Shown here one piece after another: positions 1-9,067 of a stretch of DNA of 64,000 nucleotides. The notes beneath the pieces were generated by a model. That model had not been told where the DNA came from, searched no databases, and worked only from the letters and a program-made list of their open reading frames with translations. The DNA comes from an uncultured Pseudomonadota bacterium (GTDB taxonomy: Bacteria > Pseudomonadota > Alphaproteobacteria > RF32 > CAG-239): the NCBI GenBank assembly GCA_947054505.1, contig CAMRWU010000004.1, positions 1-64,000 of the forward strand, in the 5' to 3' direction. The translations under genes were made by a program, and so were the position numbers. Each line of letters begins with the position of its first letter. Position 1 is the stretch's first letter.

Positions 1-73
1 AATAGTACTAAACTCCAATCTCTAGTTTAGCAAAGATACCACAAAGTGTCAACAACTTGTTGCGGTGGGAGGA

Positions 74-110
74 CAAAAATAAAAAACTCCGATTATTTCT
101 AATCGGAGTT
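74..110 (-). terminator. Rho-independent terminator of the parvulin gene
   Basis: An 11-bp perfect inverted repeat (85-95 with 100-110, loop of 4) is followed on the minus strand by a T-rich run reaching 74. It lies 22 bp past the stop codon of the minus-strand gene that ends at 133. I see nothing else in bases 1-132. Confidence 0.85.
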
Positions 111-132
111 CAAAATGTTCATAAGAAAAATC

Positions 133-942
133 TTATTTTTTTACTTTACCATCCAAGCCATATTTAGTTACTTTGGCTTTTGTTGATAAATCTTTGAAAA
201 CAGTTGATGCCGCACTTTGTGACAACATAGCTTTAAGCTGAGGTTCAACTTTTTCCAAAGGTAACGGTTTGGCATCGCGGGCATCTTCAACCAAAATGAC
301 ATGATAACCGAATTGTGTTTTGACCGGAGTCTGCGAATATTCGCCTTTTTTCATAGAGAAAGCGGCATCGCCGAACTCAGGAACCATAATATTCTTTGTA
401 AAATAACCGAGATCAGCCGGTTCTTTAGAATATTCTTTGGCTAATTTATCAAAATTTCCGCCTTTTTTCAGTTTGGCAATAACCTCTTTAGCCTTATCTT
501 CAGAGTCGACTAAAATATGCTTGGCCTTAACTTCTTTTTCAGCCTTGAAAGATTTTTTATAATCATCATAAACCTTATTGATTTCGGCTTTGCTGACATT
601 TTTATCGATTTGTTTTTCAAGATAAATTTTACGGGCTAAATCTTCCTTGGCAATTTTTAACTGTAGTTTATATTCGGGAGTATCTTCGATTTTTGCAGCT
701 TTAGCGGCCTGATAAACCATTTTTCCGTTAACAAAAACATCAAGTGTCTTGTCATAAAATTCCTTGAACGGAACTTTTTCTTTAACAGCCAGATTGCTGT
801 TATAGGCTTCTTTGATTTCGGCAACGGTAATGTTTTCACCGTTAACAACGGCGGCAACACCGTCTTTTCCTTCCGCCAAAACATTGCCGGCATTGAGGGT
901 CAACATGCCCATAATAGCCAGAGCGATATATTTCTTCTGCAT
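133..942 (-). CDS. Parvulin-type (PpiC) peptidyl-prolyl isomerase, exported
   Basis: This 269-aa protein has a signal peptide (K3-K4, then a hydrophobic stretch ending in LAEG near residue 25), an N-terminal SurA/PrsA-like helical region, and a PpiC rotamase domain at about residues 138-222. Typical parvulin signatures are visible: KAKHILV, a GYF turn after the Lys-Glu-rich helix, and FGYHVILV at the end of the domain. It should catalyse proline cis/trans isomerisation in the periplasm and help exported or outer-membrane proteins fold. The start is supported by an AAAGGAG box 6-7 bases before the ATG. It is monocistronic, has its own terminator, and is divergent from secA across 172 bp. A PrsA-like chaperone role is inferred; the rotamase domain is clear. 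Confidence 0.9.
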   Translation of the reverse strand: MQKKYIALAIMGMLTLNAGNVLAEGKDGVAAVVNGENITVAEIKEAYNSNLAVKEKVPFKEFYDKTLDVFVNGKMVYQAAKAAKIEDTPEYKLQLKIAKEDLARKIYLEKQIDKNVSKAEINKVYDDYKKSFKAEKEVKAKHILVDSEDKAKEVIAKLKKGGNFDKLAKEYSKEPADLGYFTKNIMVPEFGDAAFSMKKGEYSQTPVKTQFGYHVILVEDARDAKPLPLEKVEPQLKAMLSQSAASTVFKDLSTKAKVTKYGLDGKVKK

Positions 943-1114
943 AAATATTCTCCTTTGTTAAAGAAATTGTCTGTGATTGTTATATAATAAAATTGATTAT
1001 ATTTCCAATGTTATTTTTTACGGCGTTTATAACTTTATATCAGTGTCTTGACTTCTGGATGTTAAAACACTAAATGTAGACTAATGAATATATTTAAGTA
1101 AGGAAAAAAAACAC

Positions 1115-3835
1115 ATGATAGGCGCAATCGCACGCAAAATTTTTGGCAGTGCCAACGACAGATATATTAAAAGATTAAGCAAAACCGTCCAACGTATTAA
1201 TGCTTTAGAACCCTCCATAACCCCTTTGACTGATGAGGAATTGCGGAATAAAACCGAAGAGTTTCGCAAACGCTTGAAAGAAGGGGAAACCTTGGATGAC
1301 ATTCTTCCGGAAGCCTTTGCGGTTGTTCGTGAAGCCGCCAAAAGAACCTTGGGTCAGCGTCATTATGATGTTCAGCTTGTCGGTGGTATTGTTTTGCACC
1401 GTGGACAGATTGCCGAAATGAAAACCGGTGAAGGTAAAACCTTGGTTGCTACATTGGCCGCTTATCTGAATGCTTTGGAAGGAAAGGGCGTTCACATTGT
1501 AACGGTTAATGATTATTTGGCTAAGCGTGACGCGGAATGGATGGGACAAGTATACCGTTTTTTGGGTATGACTGTTGACTATATTATTCATGAAAAAGAT
1601 GATGATGCCCGCCGTGCCGCCTATAACAGTGACATTATATATGCCACCAATAACGAACTGGGCTTTGACTATCTGCGGGATAATATGAAGTTTAGCCTCA
1701 AAGAGATGGTTCAGCGGCCGTTTAACTTTGCTATTGTCGATGAAGTCGATTCTATTTTGATTGACGAAGCCAGAACGCCGTTGATTATCTCCGGTGCCGC
1801 AGAGGATAGTTCTGAAAAATATATTTTGGTCAACAAAATTATTCCGTTTTTGGTGGACAGCGACTATGAAAAGGATGAAAAAGCCCGTAGTGTGACTTTG
1901 ACCGAAAGCGGTATGACACATGTTGAAGCCTTGTTGAAAGATGTGGGACTGATTAAAGAGGGCGGTCTGTATGATATCGCCAACGTCAGCTTGGTTCATC
2001 ACGTCAATCAGGCTTTGCGTGCGCACAAAATGCATATCCGTGATGTTGACTATATTGTAAAGAATGACAAGGTTGTCATTATTGATGAGTTTACCGGCCG
2101 TATGATGGAGGGACGTCGCTATTCTGACGGTTTGCATCAGGCGATTGAAGCCAAAGAAGGCGTGACGATTCAGTCAGAGAACCAAACCTTAGCTTCAATC
2201 ACGTTCCAAAACTATTTCCGCCAGTATCCGAAATTGTCGGGTATGACGGGTACAGCTATGACCGAAGAAGCCGAATTCGGTGATATTTACAATTTGTGCT
2301 GTGTTGAAATTCCGACCAACAGAGGGATTCAACGTCAGGATCTGCACGATGAAATTTATCGGACGGAAAAAGAAAAATACGAAGCGATTATCAAAACTAT
2401 TCTTGAATGTCATGAAAAAGGACAGCCGGTTTTGGTCGGTACAACATCTATCGAAAAATCTGAGCTGGTTGCCGACTTGTTGCGTTCCAAATCCAAAGTC
2501 AAGTTTGAGGTTTTGAATGCTCGTCACCACGAAAGAGAAGCATCCATCGTTGCACAAGCCGGTGTTCCGGGAGCCATTACCATTGCGACTAATATGGCCG
2601 GTCGCGGAACGGATATTCAGCTTGGCGGTAACGTGGACATGCATTTGAAAGAAATACTCAAAGGGGATGAAACCGAAGAGCAAATCGCCGAGCTGCGTGA
2701 AAAAATCAAGAAGAAAGTCGAAGAAGATAAGCAAAAGGTTTTGGCCGCCGGTGGTTTGTGCATTATCGGTACCGAGCGCCATGAAAGCCGTCGCATTGAT
2801 AACCAATTACGTGGTCGTGCCGGTCGTCAGGGTGACCCCGGAACCTCCAAGTTCTATTTGTCTTTGCAAGATGACCTGATGCGTATTTTCGGTTCGGAAA
2901 GAATGTCTGTGATGTTGCAGCGTTTAGGCTTGCCTGAAGGTGAGGCGTTGGTTCACCCATGGATTAGCAAGGCTTTGGAAAAAGCTCAGCAAAAGGTTGA
3001 GGAGCGTAACTTTGACATTCGTAAAAACCTGCTCAAATATGACAACGTGATGAATGATCAGCGTAAGGTTATTTATGAACAACGCAAAGAACTGATGGAA
3101 GCTGATGATGTTTCCGACACAATTCTTGATATGCGCCATGAACAGATTCGTTCTGCTATTGCTCGCAATATTCAATATGGTTCATCGCCTAAAGAATGGC
3201 CGGTTGAAGCTTTGCAACAGGAACTTGCCCGTATGACCGGTATCATTTTGCCGATAGCGGAATGGAGCAATGAACCGGAAATGGAATATGAAAAACTTGA
3301 AGAACGAGTTCTTGACGCGGTTGATAGTCATGTTGCCACTAAAAATCAAGATGTTCCGGCGGAGATTATGCGTTTGGTTGAAAAATCCGTTTTGTTACAG
3401 GAACTGGACGGTTTGTGGAAAGACCATATCGCCACTTTGGATTATATGCGCCATACGATTGTTTTGCGTGCTTATGGTCAGAAAGATCCGTTGAATGAAT
3501 ATAAGAAAGAGGCGTTTAATCTGTTTTCTGATATGCTCAATCAATTAGGAGAAAAGGTGACATTTATCTTGTTGCGTACGGTTATTCAAAATAATTCTGC
3601 CGACACGTTGCAAAATCAAACGCCGCGGCATAAAAATGTTCAGGAAATTCACGAAACGCCTGACGCCGTTGTCGGTAATAATGCTGATACAGACGCCGAA
3701 AAAGCGGCGCCTTTCCAATATAATAAAGGAAGTGTTGACCCGAACAATCCCGCAACTTGGGGAAAAGTCTCAAGAAACGACTTGTGTCCCTGCGGCAGCG
3801 GTAAAAAATATAAACACTGTCACGGACAGGTTTAA
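1115..3835 (+). CDS. secA: Protein translocase ATPase SecA
   Basis: At 906 aa this is the usual length for alphaproteobacterial SecA, the ATPase motor that pushes preproteins through SecYEG at the inner membrane. Visible motifs include Walker A (MKTGEGKT, about residue 102), the DEVD Walker B box followed by [15 protein letters not shown], the helicase-type motif [12 protein letters not shown], and the arginine-finger region [13 protein letters not shown]. The C-terminal zinc/SecB-binding tail has Cys891, Cys893, Cys902 and His903 ([13 protein letters not shown]). A purine-rich AAGGA box precedes the ATG. It is transcribed alone and ends in a strong terminator. The identification is certain. 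Confidence 0.99.
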   Translation: MIGAIARKIFGSANDRYIKRLSKTVQRINALEPSITPLTDEELRNKTEEFRKRLKEGETLDDILPEAFAVVREAAKRTLGQRHYDVQLVGGIVLHRGQIAEMKTGEGKTLVATLAAYLNALEGKGVHIVTVNDYLAKRDAEWMGQVYRFLGMTVDYIIHEKDDDARRAAYNSDIIYATNNELGFDYLRDNMKFSLKEMVQRPFNFAIVDEVDSILIDEARTPLIISGAAEDSSEKYILVNKIIPFLVDSDYEKDEKARSVTLTESGMTHVEALLKDVGLIKEGGLYDIANVSLVHHVNQALRAHKMHIRDVDYIVKNDKVVIIDEFTGRMMEGRRYSDGLHQAIEAKEGVTIQSENQTLASITFQNYFRQYPKLSGMTGTAMTEEAEFGDIYNLCCVEIPTNRGIQRQDLHDEIYRTEKEKYEAIIKTILECHEKGQPVLVGTTSIEKSELVADLLRSKSKVKFEVLNARHHEREASIVAQAGVPGAITIATNMAGRGTDIQLGGNVDMHLKEILKGDETEEQIAELREKIKKKVEEDKQKVLAAGGLCIIGTERHESRRIDNQLRGRAGRQGDPGTSKFYLSLQDDLMRIFGSERMSVMLQRLGLPEGEALVHPWISKALEKAQQKVEERNFDIRKNLLKYDNVMNDQRKVIYEQRKELMEADDVSDTILDMRHEQIRSAIARNIQYGSSPKEWPVEALQQELARMTGIILPIAEWSNEPEMEYEKLEERVLDAVDSHVATKNQDVPAEIMRLVEKSVLLQELDGLWKDHIATLDYMRHTIVLRAYGQKDPLNEYKKEAFNLFSDMLNQLGEKVTFILLRTVIQNNSADTLQNQTPRHKNVQEIHETPDAVVGNNADTDAEKAAPFQYNKGSVDPNNPATWGKVSRNDLCPCGSGKKYKHCHGQV

Positions 3836-3844
3836 TAAAAAAAG

Positions 3845-3872
3845 TCCCTCTCAAACGAGAGGGATTTTTTTT
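3845..3872 (+). terminator. secA terminator
   Basis: An 8-bp perfect stem (3845-3852 with 3857-3864, loop AAAC) is followed by eight T residues. It begins 10 bp after the secA stop. Confidence 0.9.
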
Positions 3873-3967
3873 ATTTTTGTCCTCTGTGTTTGATGCATTG
3901 TTGACTAATGCTGAAATATGTGATATAGTGAAAAAAGTTCCGGAACTATAGCATTTAGAGGTACAGC

Positions 3968-5656
3968 ATGAAAAAATTATTGGCGATGTATATTTGTGTT
4001 TCAGCCTTGGTTTACGGCTTTAATGCAAAAGCTTCTGGTTTGGATATGCCTCCTTTAGATAATTCACACACACAATTCAGCTTAGTTCCGGAATCTGTTG
4101 TTGACAACAGTTCTTCTTATCAAATTGCAAGAACTTATTTTATGCCCGATTATCAACGCAATTTGCTTGGCAGGCAAACAAGAAACCGTGTTAACGACGG
4201 TGGTCGAGATGCTGCCAACAGACAATGTGAGACCTATGGAAAGAAAGGAAGTTGCCCGTCTCCGAAGGTTGGAACCGGCGTAACACATCCTATTCCGGGG
4301 TTGACGTGTTATGCAAACTGCTTATGCCCGGCTGATTATAAGTATCGGACGGTGTCTTCCGTGGCATCTTATTTAGACGGACACTCGGTTTCCTTTTGCG
4401 ACACCAGCTGCGGTGCTATTGCCGGCGGCAATACATGTACAACCGGTAATATTACGCTCTATCAGACATGTACTTGTCCGAAAGGATACACCTTGCAAGG
4501 TAGCTGTTGTCTTAAGAAGAGTTGTTCTGAATATAACTCTGCTTATAGGGATGATATTCCTAATGGTTATAAATGCACAACGGTGTCTTCATCTCAGGTT
4601 GACGGCTTAACCTGTTACAAAGACTGCACTCTGAAAACCTGCGCTGATTACGGATATCTGGCGTCAAAACCGGCTAAAAAAGCTTGTTCGACTGCGACAC
4701 CGCGCAGCGGATTGACTTGTTATTATAACTGTAAATCGTGTTCGGAATACAGTAGCGCTTATAAAGAAGAAATCCCTGCTGATAATAAATGCACACAAGT
4801 TACGGCAAACACCGTTGGTGGTTTGACTTGTTATAAAGATTGCAAACTGAAAAGTTGTACGGACTATAACAGTTCTTATAAAACATCTATTCCTGATGGT
4901 TATAAATGTGACAAAGTGACAGCAAGCACTGTCGGCGGTTTGAATTGTTATCAAAATTGCACACTGAAAAGCTGCACGGATTATAACAGCTCGTATAAAA
5001 CAACCATTCCGGCAGACAATAAATGCACGACGGTTACGCCGAGAAGCGGATTAACCTGTTATAAAGATTGCAGTTTGAAAGGCTGTACGGATTATGGTTA
5101 TGTTGCCTCTATCCCAAGCGGACAATCTTGCACATCAGTTACACCAAGAAGCGGCTTAACCTGTTACAAGGATTGTAAATCTGCCGGATACCAGAAAGTC
5201 GTTATTCCGTATTCGGGAAATAGTATTTTTGCTAATGATGGTCCAAATTTTTTTGATGATGGTGTTAACTCTGTTGGTAGTATAGGAAGCTGTAAATTTT
5301 ATGGTTATTGTGACTGGGATGAGGCACTAAATGGTGCCGATCCGACCACAGGCAGATGGCATGGAAGTATGGTAGGACGTCGCAATAGTGAAGATGGAAC
5401 CTGGGAAATATACTTTACCGGTGGTGTTTGCTACGTTGAAGCAACAAAAGCAGATGGAACTGTTGAAGAAAAAACATTCTACTTAGAAGGAATCTGCAGC
5501 GGTATTTCAGAAAGTTATCTTACGTATTTTCAACGAGCGAAAGCCAATGCCATTTGTCAGGACCAGCTTAATCATTTCAACAGCGGAAATACCGCAGGAA
5601 GTTATGAAATTCCATACAGTACAGACCAAGAGGTTTTGTGCAACAGTATGAAATAG
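3968..5656 (+). CDS. Secreted cysteine-rich tandem-repeat protein, unknown function
   Basis: The 562-aa product begins with a signal peptide ending near NAKASG (residue 23). Residues 24-184 hold a Cys-rich lead-in with CxC and CC pairs. Residues 185-404 contain six tandem units of 33-39 aa with four cysteines each, in the pattern C(S/T/A)(E/D)Y - x11-13 - C - x9-12 - C - x3 - C, and a recurrent GLTCYKDC end. A non-repetitive C-terminal domain of about 155 aa follows, itself with several Cys. The even cysteine spacing suggests disulfide-bonded modules exposed to the periplasm or cell surface. I do not recognise a named family. It is monocistronic and flanked by strong terminators. A surface or adhesin-like role is only a guess from architecture. 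Confidence 0.85.
   Translation: MKKLLAMYICVSALVYGFNAKASGLDMPPLDNSHTQFSLVPESVVDNSSSYQIARTYFMPDYQRNLLGRQTRNRVNDGGRDAANRQCETYGKKGSCPSPKVGTGVTHPIPGLTCYANCLCPADYKYRTVSSVASYLDGHSVSFCDTSCGAIAGGNTCTTGNITLYQTCTCPKGYTLQGSCCLKKSCSEYNSAYRDDIPNGYKCTTVSSSQVDGLTCYKDCTLKTCADYGYLASKPAKKACSTATPRSGLTCYYNCKSCSEYSSAYKEEIPADNKCTQVTANTVGGLTCYKDCKLKSCTDYNSSYKTSIPDGYKCDKVTASTVGGLNCYQNCTLKSCTDYNSSYKTTIPADNKCTTVTPRSGLTCYKDCSLKGCTDYGYVASIPSGQSCTSVTPRSGLTCYKDCKSAGYQKVVIPYSGNSIFANDGPNFFDDGVNSVGSIGSCKFYGYCDWDEALNGADPTTGRWHGSMVGRRNSEDGTWEIYFTGGVCYVEATKADGTVEEKTFYLEGICSGISESYLTYFQRAKANAICQDQLNHFNSGNTAGSYEIPYSTDQEVLCNSMK
4520..5179 (+). repeat. Six in-frame Cys-rich repeat units
   Basis: Units run at residues 185-223, 224-256, 257-295, 296-334, 335-371 and 372-404 of the secreted protein. 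Two length classes alternate imperfectly: 37-39 aa (C-S/T-E/D-Y-N-S-S-Y type) and 33 aa (C-x-D-Y-G-Y type). The DNA is also repetitive, so copy number could change by slippage or recombination. Confidence 0.85.
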
Positions 5657-5670
5657 ATAATTAACACACA

Positions 5671-5705
5671 AAACCCCGAGGTGAATTTATCCTCGGGGTT
5701 TTATT
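5671..5705. terminator. Bidirectional terminator between convergent genes
   Basis: A 10-bp perfect GC-rich stem (AACCCCGAGG and its complement, 9-nt loop) has a T run on the right side and an A run on the left. It can serve both the repeat-protein gene and the convergent prfC. Confidence 0.9.
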
Positions 5706-5724
5706 GTTATTGAAAAATTTTCAG

Positions 5725-7314
5725 CTAAATAACCTGTTCTCTGGTTTTGCTGAAAACAACTTTCGGAAAATCTTCTTTGGTTTTGTTCAAATGCCAAGCA
5801 TTGCGTGCTAAAAATACCTTAGCGCCGTCATGGTCATCAGCAATGTTCATCTGGTTGGCATCCATAAATTTCTTCATTTCCGTTTTATCGTCACAATTGA
5901 TCCAGCGGGCTGTGAAATATTGCGTTGGTTCAAACATAACCGGTAAACCAAATTCATTTTTAATACGATCAGCCATAACCTCAAATTGCAAAATACCGAC
6001 CACGCCGACAATCCATTCTGCCCCGATAACCGGCTTGAAAATGCTGGCGCCGCCTTCTTCGGCGATTTGCTTCAAGGCATCACCAAGGTGCTTAGACTTC
6101 AGCGGATCAAGAGCTCGAACAGATTTCAACAACTCAGGAGCAAAACTCGGGATACCCGTAAAATTGATTTTTTCACCTTCGCTCAATGTATCGCCGATAC
6201 GCAGTTGTCCGTGATTGGGAATACCGATAATATCTCCGGCATAAGCGTCTTCCGCCAATTCACGTTCCTGAGCCAGAAACATAACCGGTGTCGGAACTTT
6301 AATTTCCTTGCCGGTACGAACTTGCAAGAGTTTCATTCCGCGTTTGAAGTGTCCGGAACAAATGCGCATAAAGGCAATTCGGTCACGGTGTTTGGGATCC
6401 ATGTTGGCTTGAATTTTGAAGATAAAGCCACTGACTTTGTTTTCTTCCGGTTTAACTTCTCGTTCTTTTGCCGGTTGTGGACGCGGAGTTGGCGCCATAT
6501 TATGCAAGCCTTTCAAAACTTCACGAACACCAAAATTATTAATCGCACTACCAAAAAAGACCGGTGTCAATGTTCCTTGGCGATAAGCATCCAAGTCAAA
6601 AGCCGGACACAATTCTTTTATCATTTCGACATCTTCACGTAGCTTAGCGGCCATATGCGCCGGAAGCAGTTTGTCAAGTTTTTCGTCATCCAAACCTTTG
6701 CAGGTTTCAATCGTGGCATTGATTTGCGATTTGTCACCGGTTTTGTTCATCAAAATCAATTGGTCGTTAATCAGGTCATAACATCCCATAAAATTGCGTC
6801 CCATACCGATAGGCCAGCTTGCCGGCGTGACGTCAAGAGCCAACGTGCGTTCAATCTCGTCAAGCAAAGCAAAAGGATCTTGTCCTTCACGGTCAAGTTT
6901 GTTGATAAATGTGATAATCGGCACATCACGCAAGCGGCAAACCTCAAACAGCTTTTTTGTTTGGCTTTCAATACCTTTGGCAGAATCCAAAACCATGATG
7001 GCAGAGTCAACCGCCGTCAAAACGCGATAAGTATCTTCGGAAAAGTCTTCGTGCCCCGGCGTATCTAACAGGTTGAAGGTAATGCCTTCGTATTCAAAAT
7101 TCATAACCGAGGAGGCAACGGAGATACCGCGTTCTTGTTCAACTTTCATCCAGTCTGAACGGGCATGACGATTTTCACCGCGTGCTTTAACCGCACCGGC
7201 TTGTTGAATGGCACCGCCGAACAGCAACAGTTTTTCGGTCAAAGTTGTTTTACCGGCATCGGGGTGAGAGATTATCGCAAATGTTTTGCGAATGTTAGGC
7301 GTATTTTCAGGCAT
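5725..7314 (-). CDS. prfC: Peptide chain release factor 3 (RF3)
   Basis: This translational GTPase (529 aa, full family length) removes RF1/RF2 from the ribosome after termination. The G1 box HPDAGKT is at residues 17-23, the switch I region contains RGISVASSVM, G3 is DTPGH at 84-88, and G4 is NKLD at 138-141. The elongation-factor-like domain 2 and the RF3-specific C-terminal domain follow without interruption. It is a single gene convergent with the upstream repeat-protein gene. No anomalies were seen. Confidence 0.98.
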   Translation of the reverse strand: MPENTPNIRKTFAIISHPDAGKTTLTEKLLLFGGAIQQAGAVKARGENRHARSDWMKVEQERGISVASSVMNFEYEGITFNLLDTPGHEDFSEDTYRVLTAVDSAIMVLDSAKGIESQTKKLFEVCRLRDVPIITFINKLDREGQDPFALLDEIERTLALDVTPASWPIGMGRNFMGCYDLINDQLILMNKTGDKSQINATIETCKGLDDEKLDKLLPAHMAAKLREDVEMIKELCPAFDLDAYRQGTLTPVFFGSAINNFGVREVLKGLHNMAPTPRPQPAKEREVKPEENKVSGFIFKIQANMDPKHRDRIAFMRICSGHFKRGMKLLQVRTGKEIKVPTPVMFLAQERELAEDAYAGDIIGIPNHGQLRIGDTLSEGEKINFTGIPSFAPELLKSVRALDPLKSKHLGDALKQIAEEGGASIFKPVIGAEWIVGVVGILQFEVMADRIKNEFGLPVMFEPTQYFTARWINCDDKTEMKKFMDANQMNIADDHDGAKVFLARNAWHLNKTKEDFPKVVFSKTREQVI

Positions 7315-7360
7315 TTGTCGCTCTTTAATTAATTGATTTTATAAGTTATCTGCTTTTTAC

Positions 7361-7425
7361 ACAAAAAAAAGCGCAGTTTCAAGGTTTAATTGCAAAAAAC
7401 TGACTCAAAACCTGAATGCGCTTTT
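7361..7425 (-). terminator. Terminator of the SHOCT-like lipoprotein gene
   Basis: On the minus strand AAAGCGCA pairs with TGCGCTTT across a long arm that itself forms a second stem (CAGGTTT with AAACCTTG). Eight T residues follow. It sits just after the stop at 7435. Confidence 0.8.
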
Positions 7426-7434
7426 ATAAAACAG

Positions 7435-8778
7435 CTAAAATGGACTGCTGACATTGGGAACGGGAGCCGAAGATGCCGGAACCGGAACAATAGAAGCCGG
7501 TGCTTTTGCATCTGAAACGGATACCGGTTGCAATCCCTGCGGAAAAGTAACTGTTTCCACCGTGTTAATTTGTACTTGCGGAGCCGGAAGGGCTTCAACA
7601 GCCTGTTCTTCTTTAACAGTAGCAACTTCTTGTGTTGGAACGGTCACACTGACTGTAACGGGAGCCTGAAGTTCAATGGTTTTGTTTTCCTGAGGCTGTG
7701 CCGAAGCATCTGTTTGCACCGGTTTGTGAACTTCAGTTTTCGGAGTTGCCGGTGCGCGGTTGATGCCTAAATATTTTTCAATGGCTTTTTGTTCGGCCGC
7801 TTTTTCTGATGAGGTAATCAAATTTAAGTCATAAAGAACTTCCAGCTTGCGCAAATCCTTTGCGGCACCGAGAATTGTGCGGGAAGGGGCTTTGCGAGCC
7901 ATTCTTGTTCTGGGATTCGGCGGCAGTAAAGCTTCAATGATAATATCTCTTTCTGCAGAAAATTCTTGCGGTGTAATAGCTCTGGATTCCGTAGCTTCTT
8001 TCAGAACATTAATACGCTCAATAATCAAATCGGGAGACGGAACCGGCAAATCAACTCCCGTTGCGGCCGGTTGATGTGTCAACGGCAACAAACCGCCGAC
8101 ATTAGCCACCCTGCGACTTAAAAATTCATCTTTGGTGATAAGATCTTTTTCAGCCAATTCCTTGAGGGTTAAAAAGCGTGTAATGATGTTTTGTTCTTGC
8201 GGAGTAAACAAATTGCCGACACTGGCTTTTTTTGCAGCCGGTTTTTTCTTTTTCCAAGCTGTATTGATGGCTGCTTTGGATTGCTCTTTACTGGCCGCTT
8301 TGGAAATATCAAAAGACTTTGAACCGTTGGGGTTTTCGATAACCAGTTTGCTCTGTTTGATTGTTAAGGCGCGCAAACGTTTTTTCGCAATGTCGACAAT
8401 CGGTGTCGGCACGCTGTTGTCTGTACCCAAAATAGTTTTCTGGGTGCCGCCGATAACAATAAGATCCTCATAATACTGACGAGCACGGTTGATGCGACCG
8501 AGTTTTTCGGCATTTAACGCACCGACCAATAAAGCCTGTTGGTTGCGGGGATTGTCATGCAATGATTCCAAAACCAACTCTTGAGCTTTTTTGAAATCTC
8601 CTTGAGAATAGGCCACAGTTGCCAACTCGGCATCTTTGTCTCCGGTCTTCTCAAATTGTTGCATCAGCCAGTTTGATTCTTTATCTGTATCTTTTTTATC
8701 AAAAATAGCGCAACCGCCAAGTAGGCTCAAAGCAACGGTACTATACAGGATTTTGGTCATAAATTGGGTTGAAAACAC
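7435..8778 (-). CDS. Lipoprotein with TPR-like N-terminus and repeated SHOCT-like motifs
   Basis: I place the start at the GTG at 8778, because a GAGGAG box lies 7 bases upstream; longer starts lack a ribosome site. The product is 447 aa. A lipoprotein signal ends in the lipobox LLGGC (Cys23), so it should be lipid-anchored in the envelope. A pair of TPR-like helices follows (SQGDFKKAQELV, GRINRARQYYEDL). Three short segments then resemble SHOCT motifs: LKELAEKDLITKDEF, a second around RAITPQEFSAERDII, and LYDLNLITSSEKAAEQKAI. The last 110 residues are Pro/Val/Thr-rich and low in complexity. The function is unknown. It might be an envelope assembly or scaffolding protein, but nothing in the neighbourhood confirms that. 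Confidence 0.8.
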   Translation of the reverse strand: MFSTQFMTKILYSTVALSLLGGCAIFDKKDTDKESNWLMQQFEKTGDKDAELATVAYSQGDFKKAQELVLESLHDNPRNQQALLVGALNAEKLGRINRARQYYEDLIVIGGTQKTILGTDNSVPTPIVDIAKKRLRALTIKQSKLVIENPNGSKSFDISKAASKEQSKAAINTAWKKKKPAAKKASVGNLFTPQEQNIITRFLTLKELAEKDLITKDEFLSRRVANVGGLLPLTHQPAATGVDLPVPSPDLIIERINVLKEATESRAITPQEFSAERDIIIEALLPPNPRTRMARKAPSRTILGAAKDLRKLEVLYDLNLITSSEKAAEQKAIEKYLGINRAPATPKTEVHKPVQTDASAQPQENKTIELQAPVTVSVTVPTQEVATVKEEQAVEALPAPQVQINTVETVTFPQGLQPVSVSDAKAPASIVPVPASSAPVPNVSSPF

Positions 8779-8881
8779 CGGAATACTCCTCGAATTTGCA
8801 AATAAAAGCAGATAACTTTTCCTCATATTACAAAAGATAAAGTTATATTACAATAATTTTGTTTGCATTGTGAATTTGTGC

Positions 8882-8909
8882 TTGATTTATAAAAAAAAAT
8901 CAGTAGTAT
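8882..8909 (+). promoter_or_regulatory. Predicted promoter of tRNA-Leu and tig
   Basis: TTGATT (8882-8887), a 16-bp A-rich spacer and TAGTAT (8904-8909) make a plausible sigma-70-type promoter about 20 bp upstream of the predicted mature tRNA 5' end. Confidence 0.45.
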
Positions 8910-8935
8910 GCAAGAAATTATTAGTGTCACAACCT

Positions 8936-9020
8936 GCGAGCGTGGTGAAATTGGTAGACACGCCAGACTTAGGATCTGGTGCCGCAAGGTTTGAGAGTTC
9001 GAGTCTCTCCGCTCGCACCA
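8936..9020 (+). tRNA. tRNA-Leu (anticodon UAG)
   Basis: The 85-nt gene folds into a class II tRNA. The acceptor stem GCGAGCG pairs with CGCTCGC, and the anticodon stem CCAGA/TCTGG carries loop CTTAGGA (anticodon TAG). A long variable arm and the T-loop TTCGAGT are present, and CCA is encoded. It reads CUA and other CUN Leu codons. Its position 48 bp before tig is a conserved alphaproteobacterial arrangement. Confidence 0.97.
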
Positions 9021-9067
9021 TTCCCAACTTGCGGGAATGAATTTGTTAAAATTTGAAAGAGAAGTTA

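Noticed and set aside
1048-1076. TTGACT-17-TAAATG as secA promoter
   Set aside because: The -35 is good but the -10 matches only three of six consensus bases; not strong enough to list.
1205-2137. 310-codon frame antisense to secA
   Set aside because: It is a shadow of a highly conserved gene; the composition (His, Asn and Phe rich) is that of an antisense frame and secA is certain.
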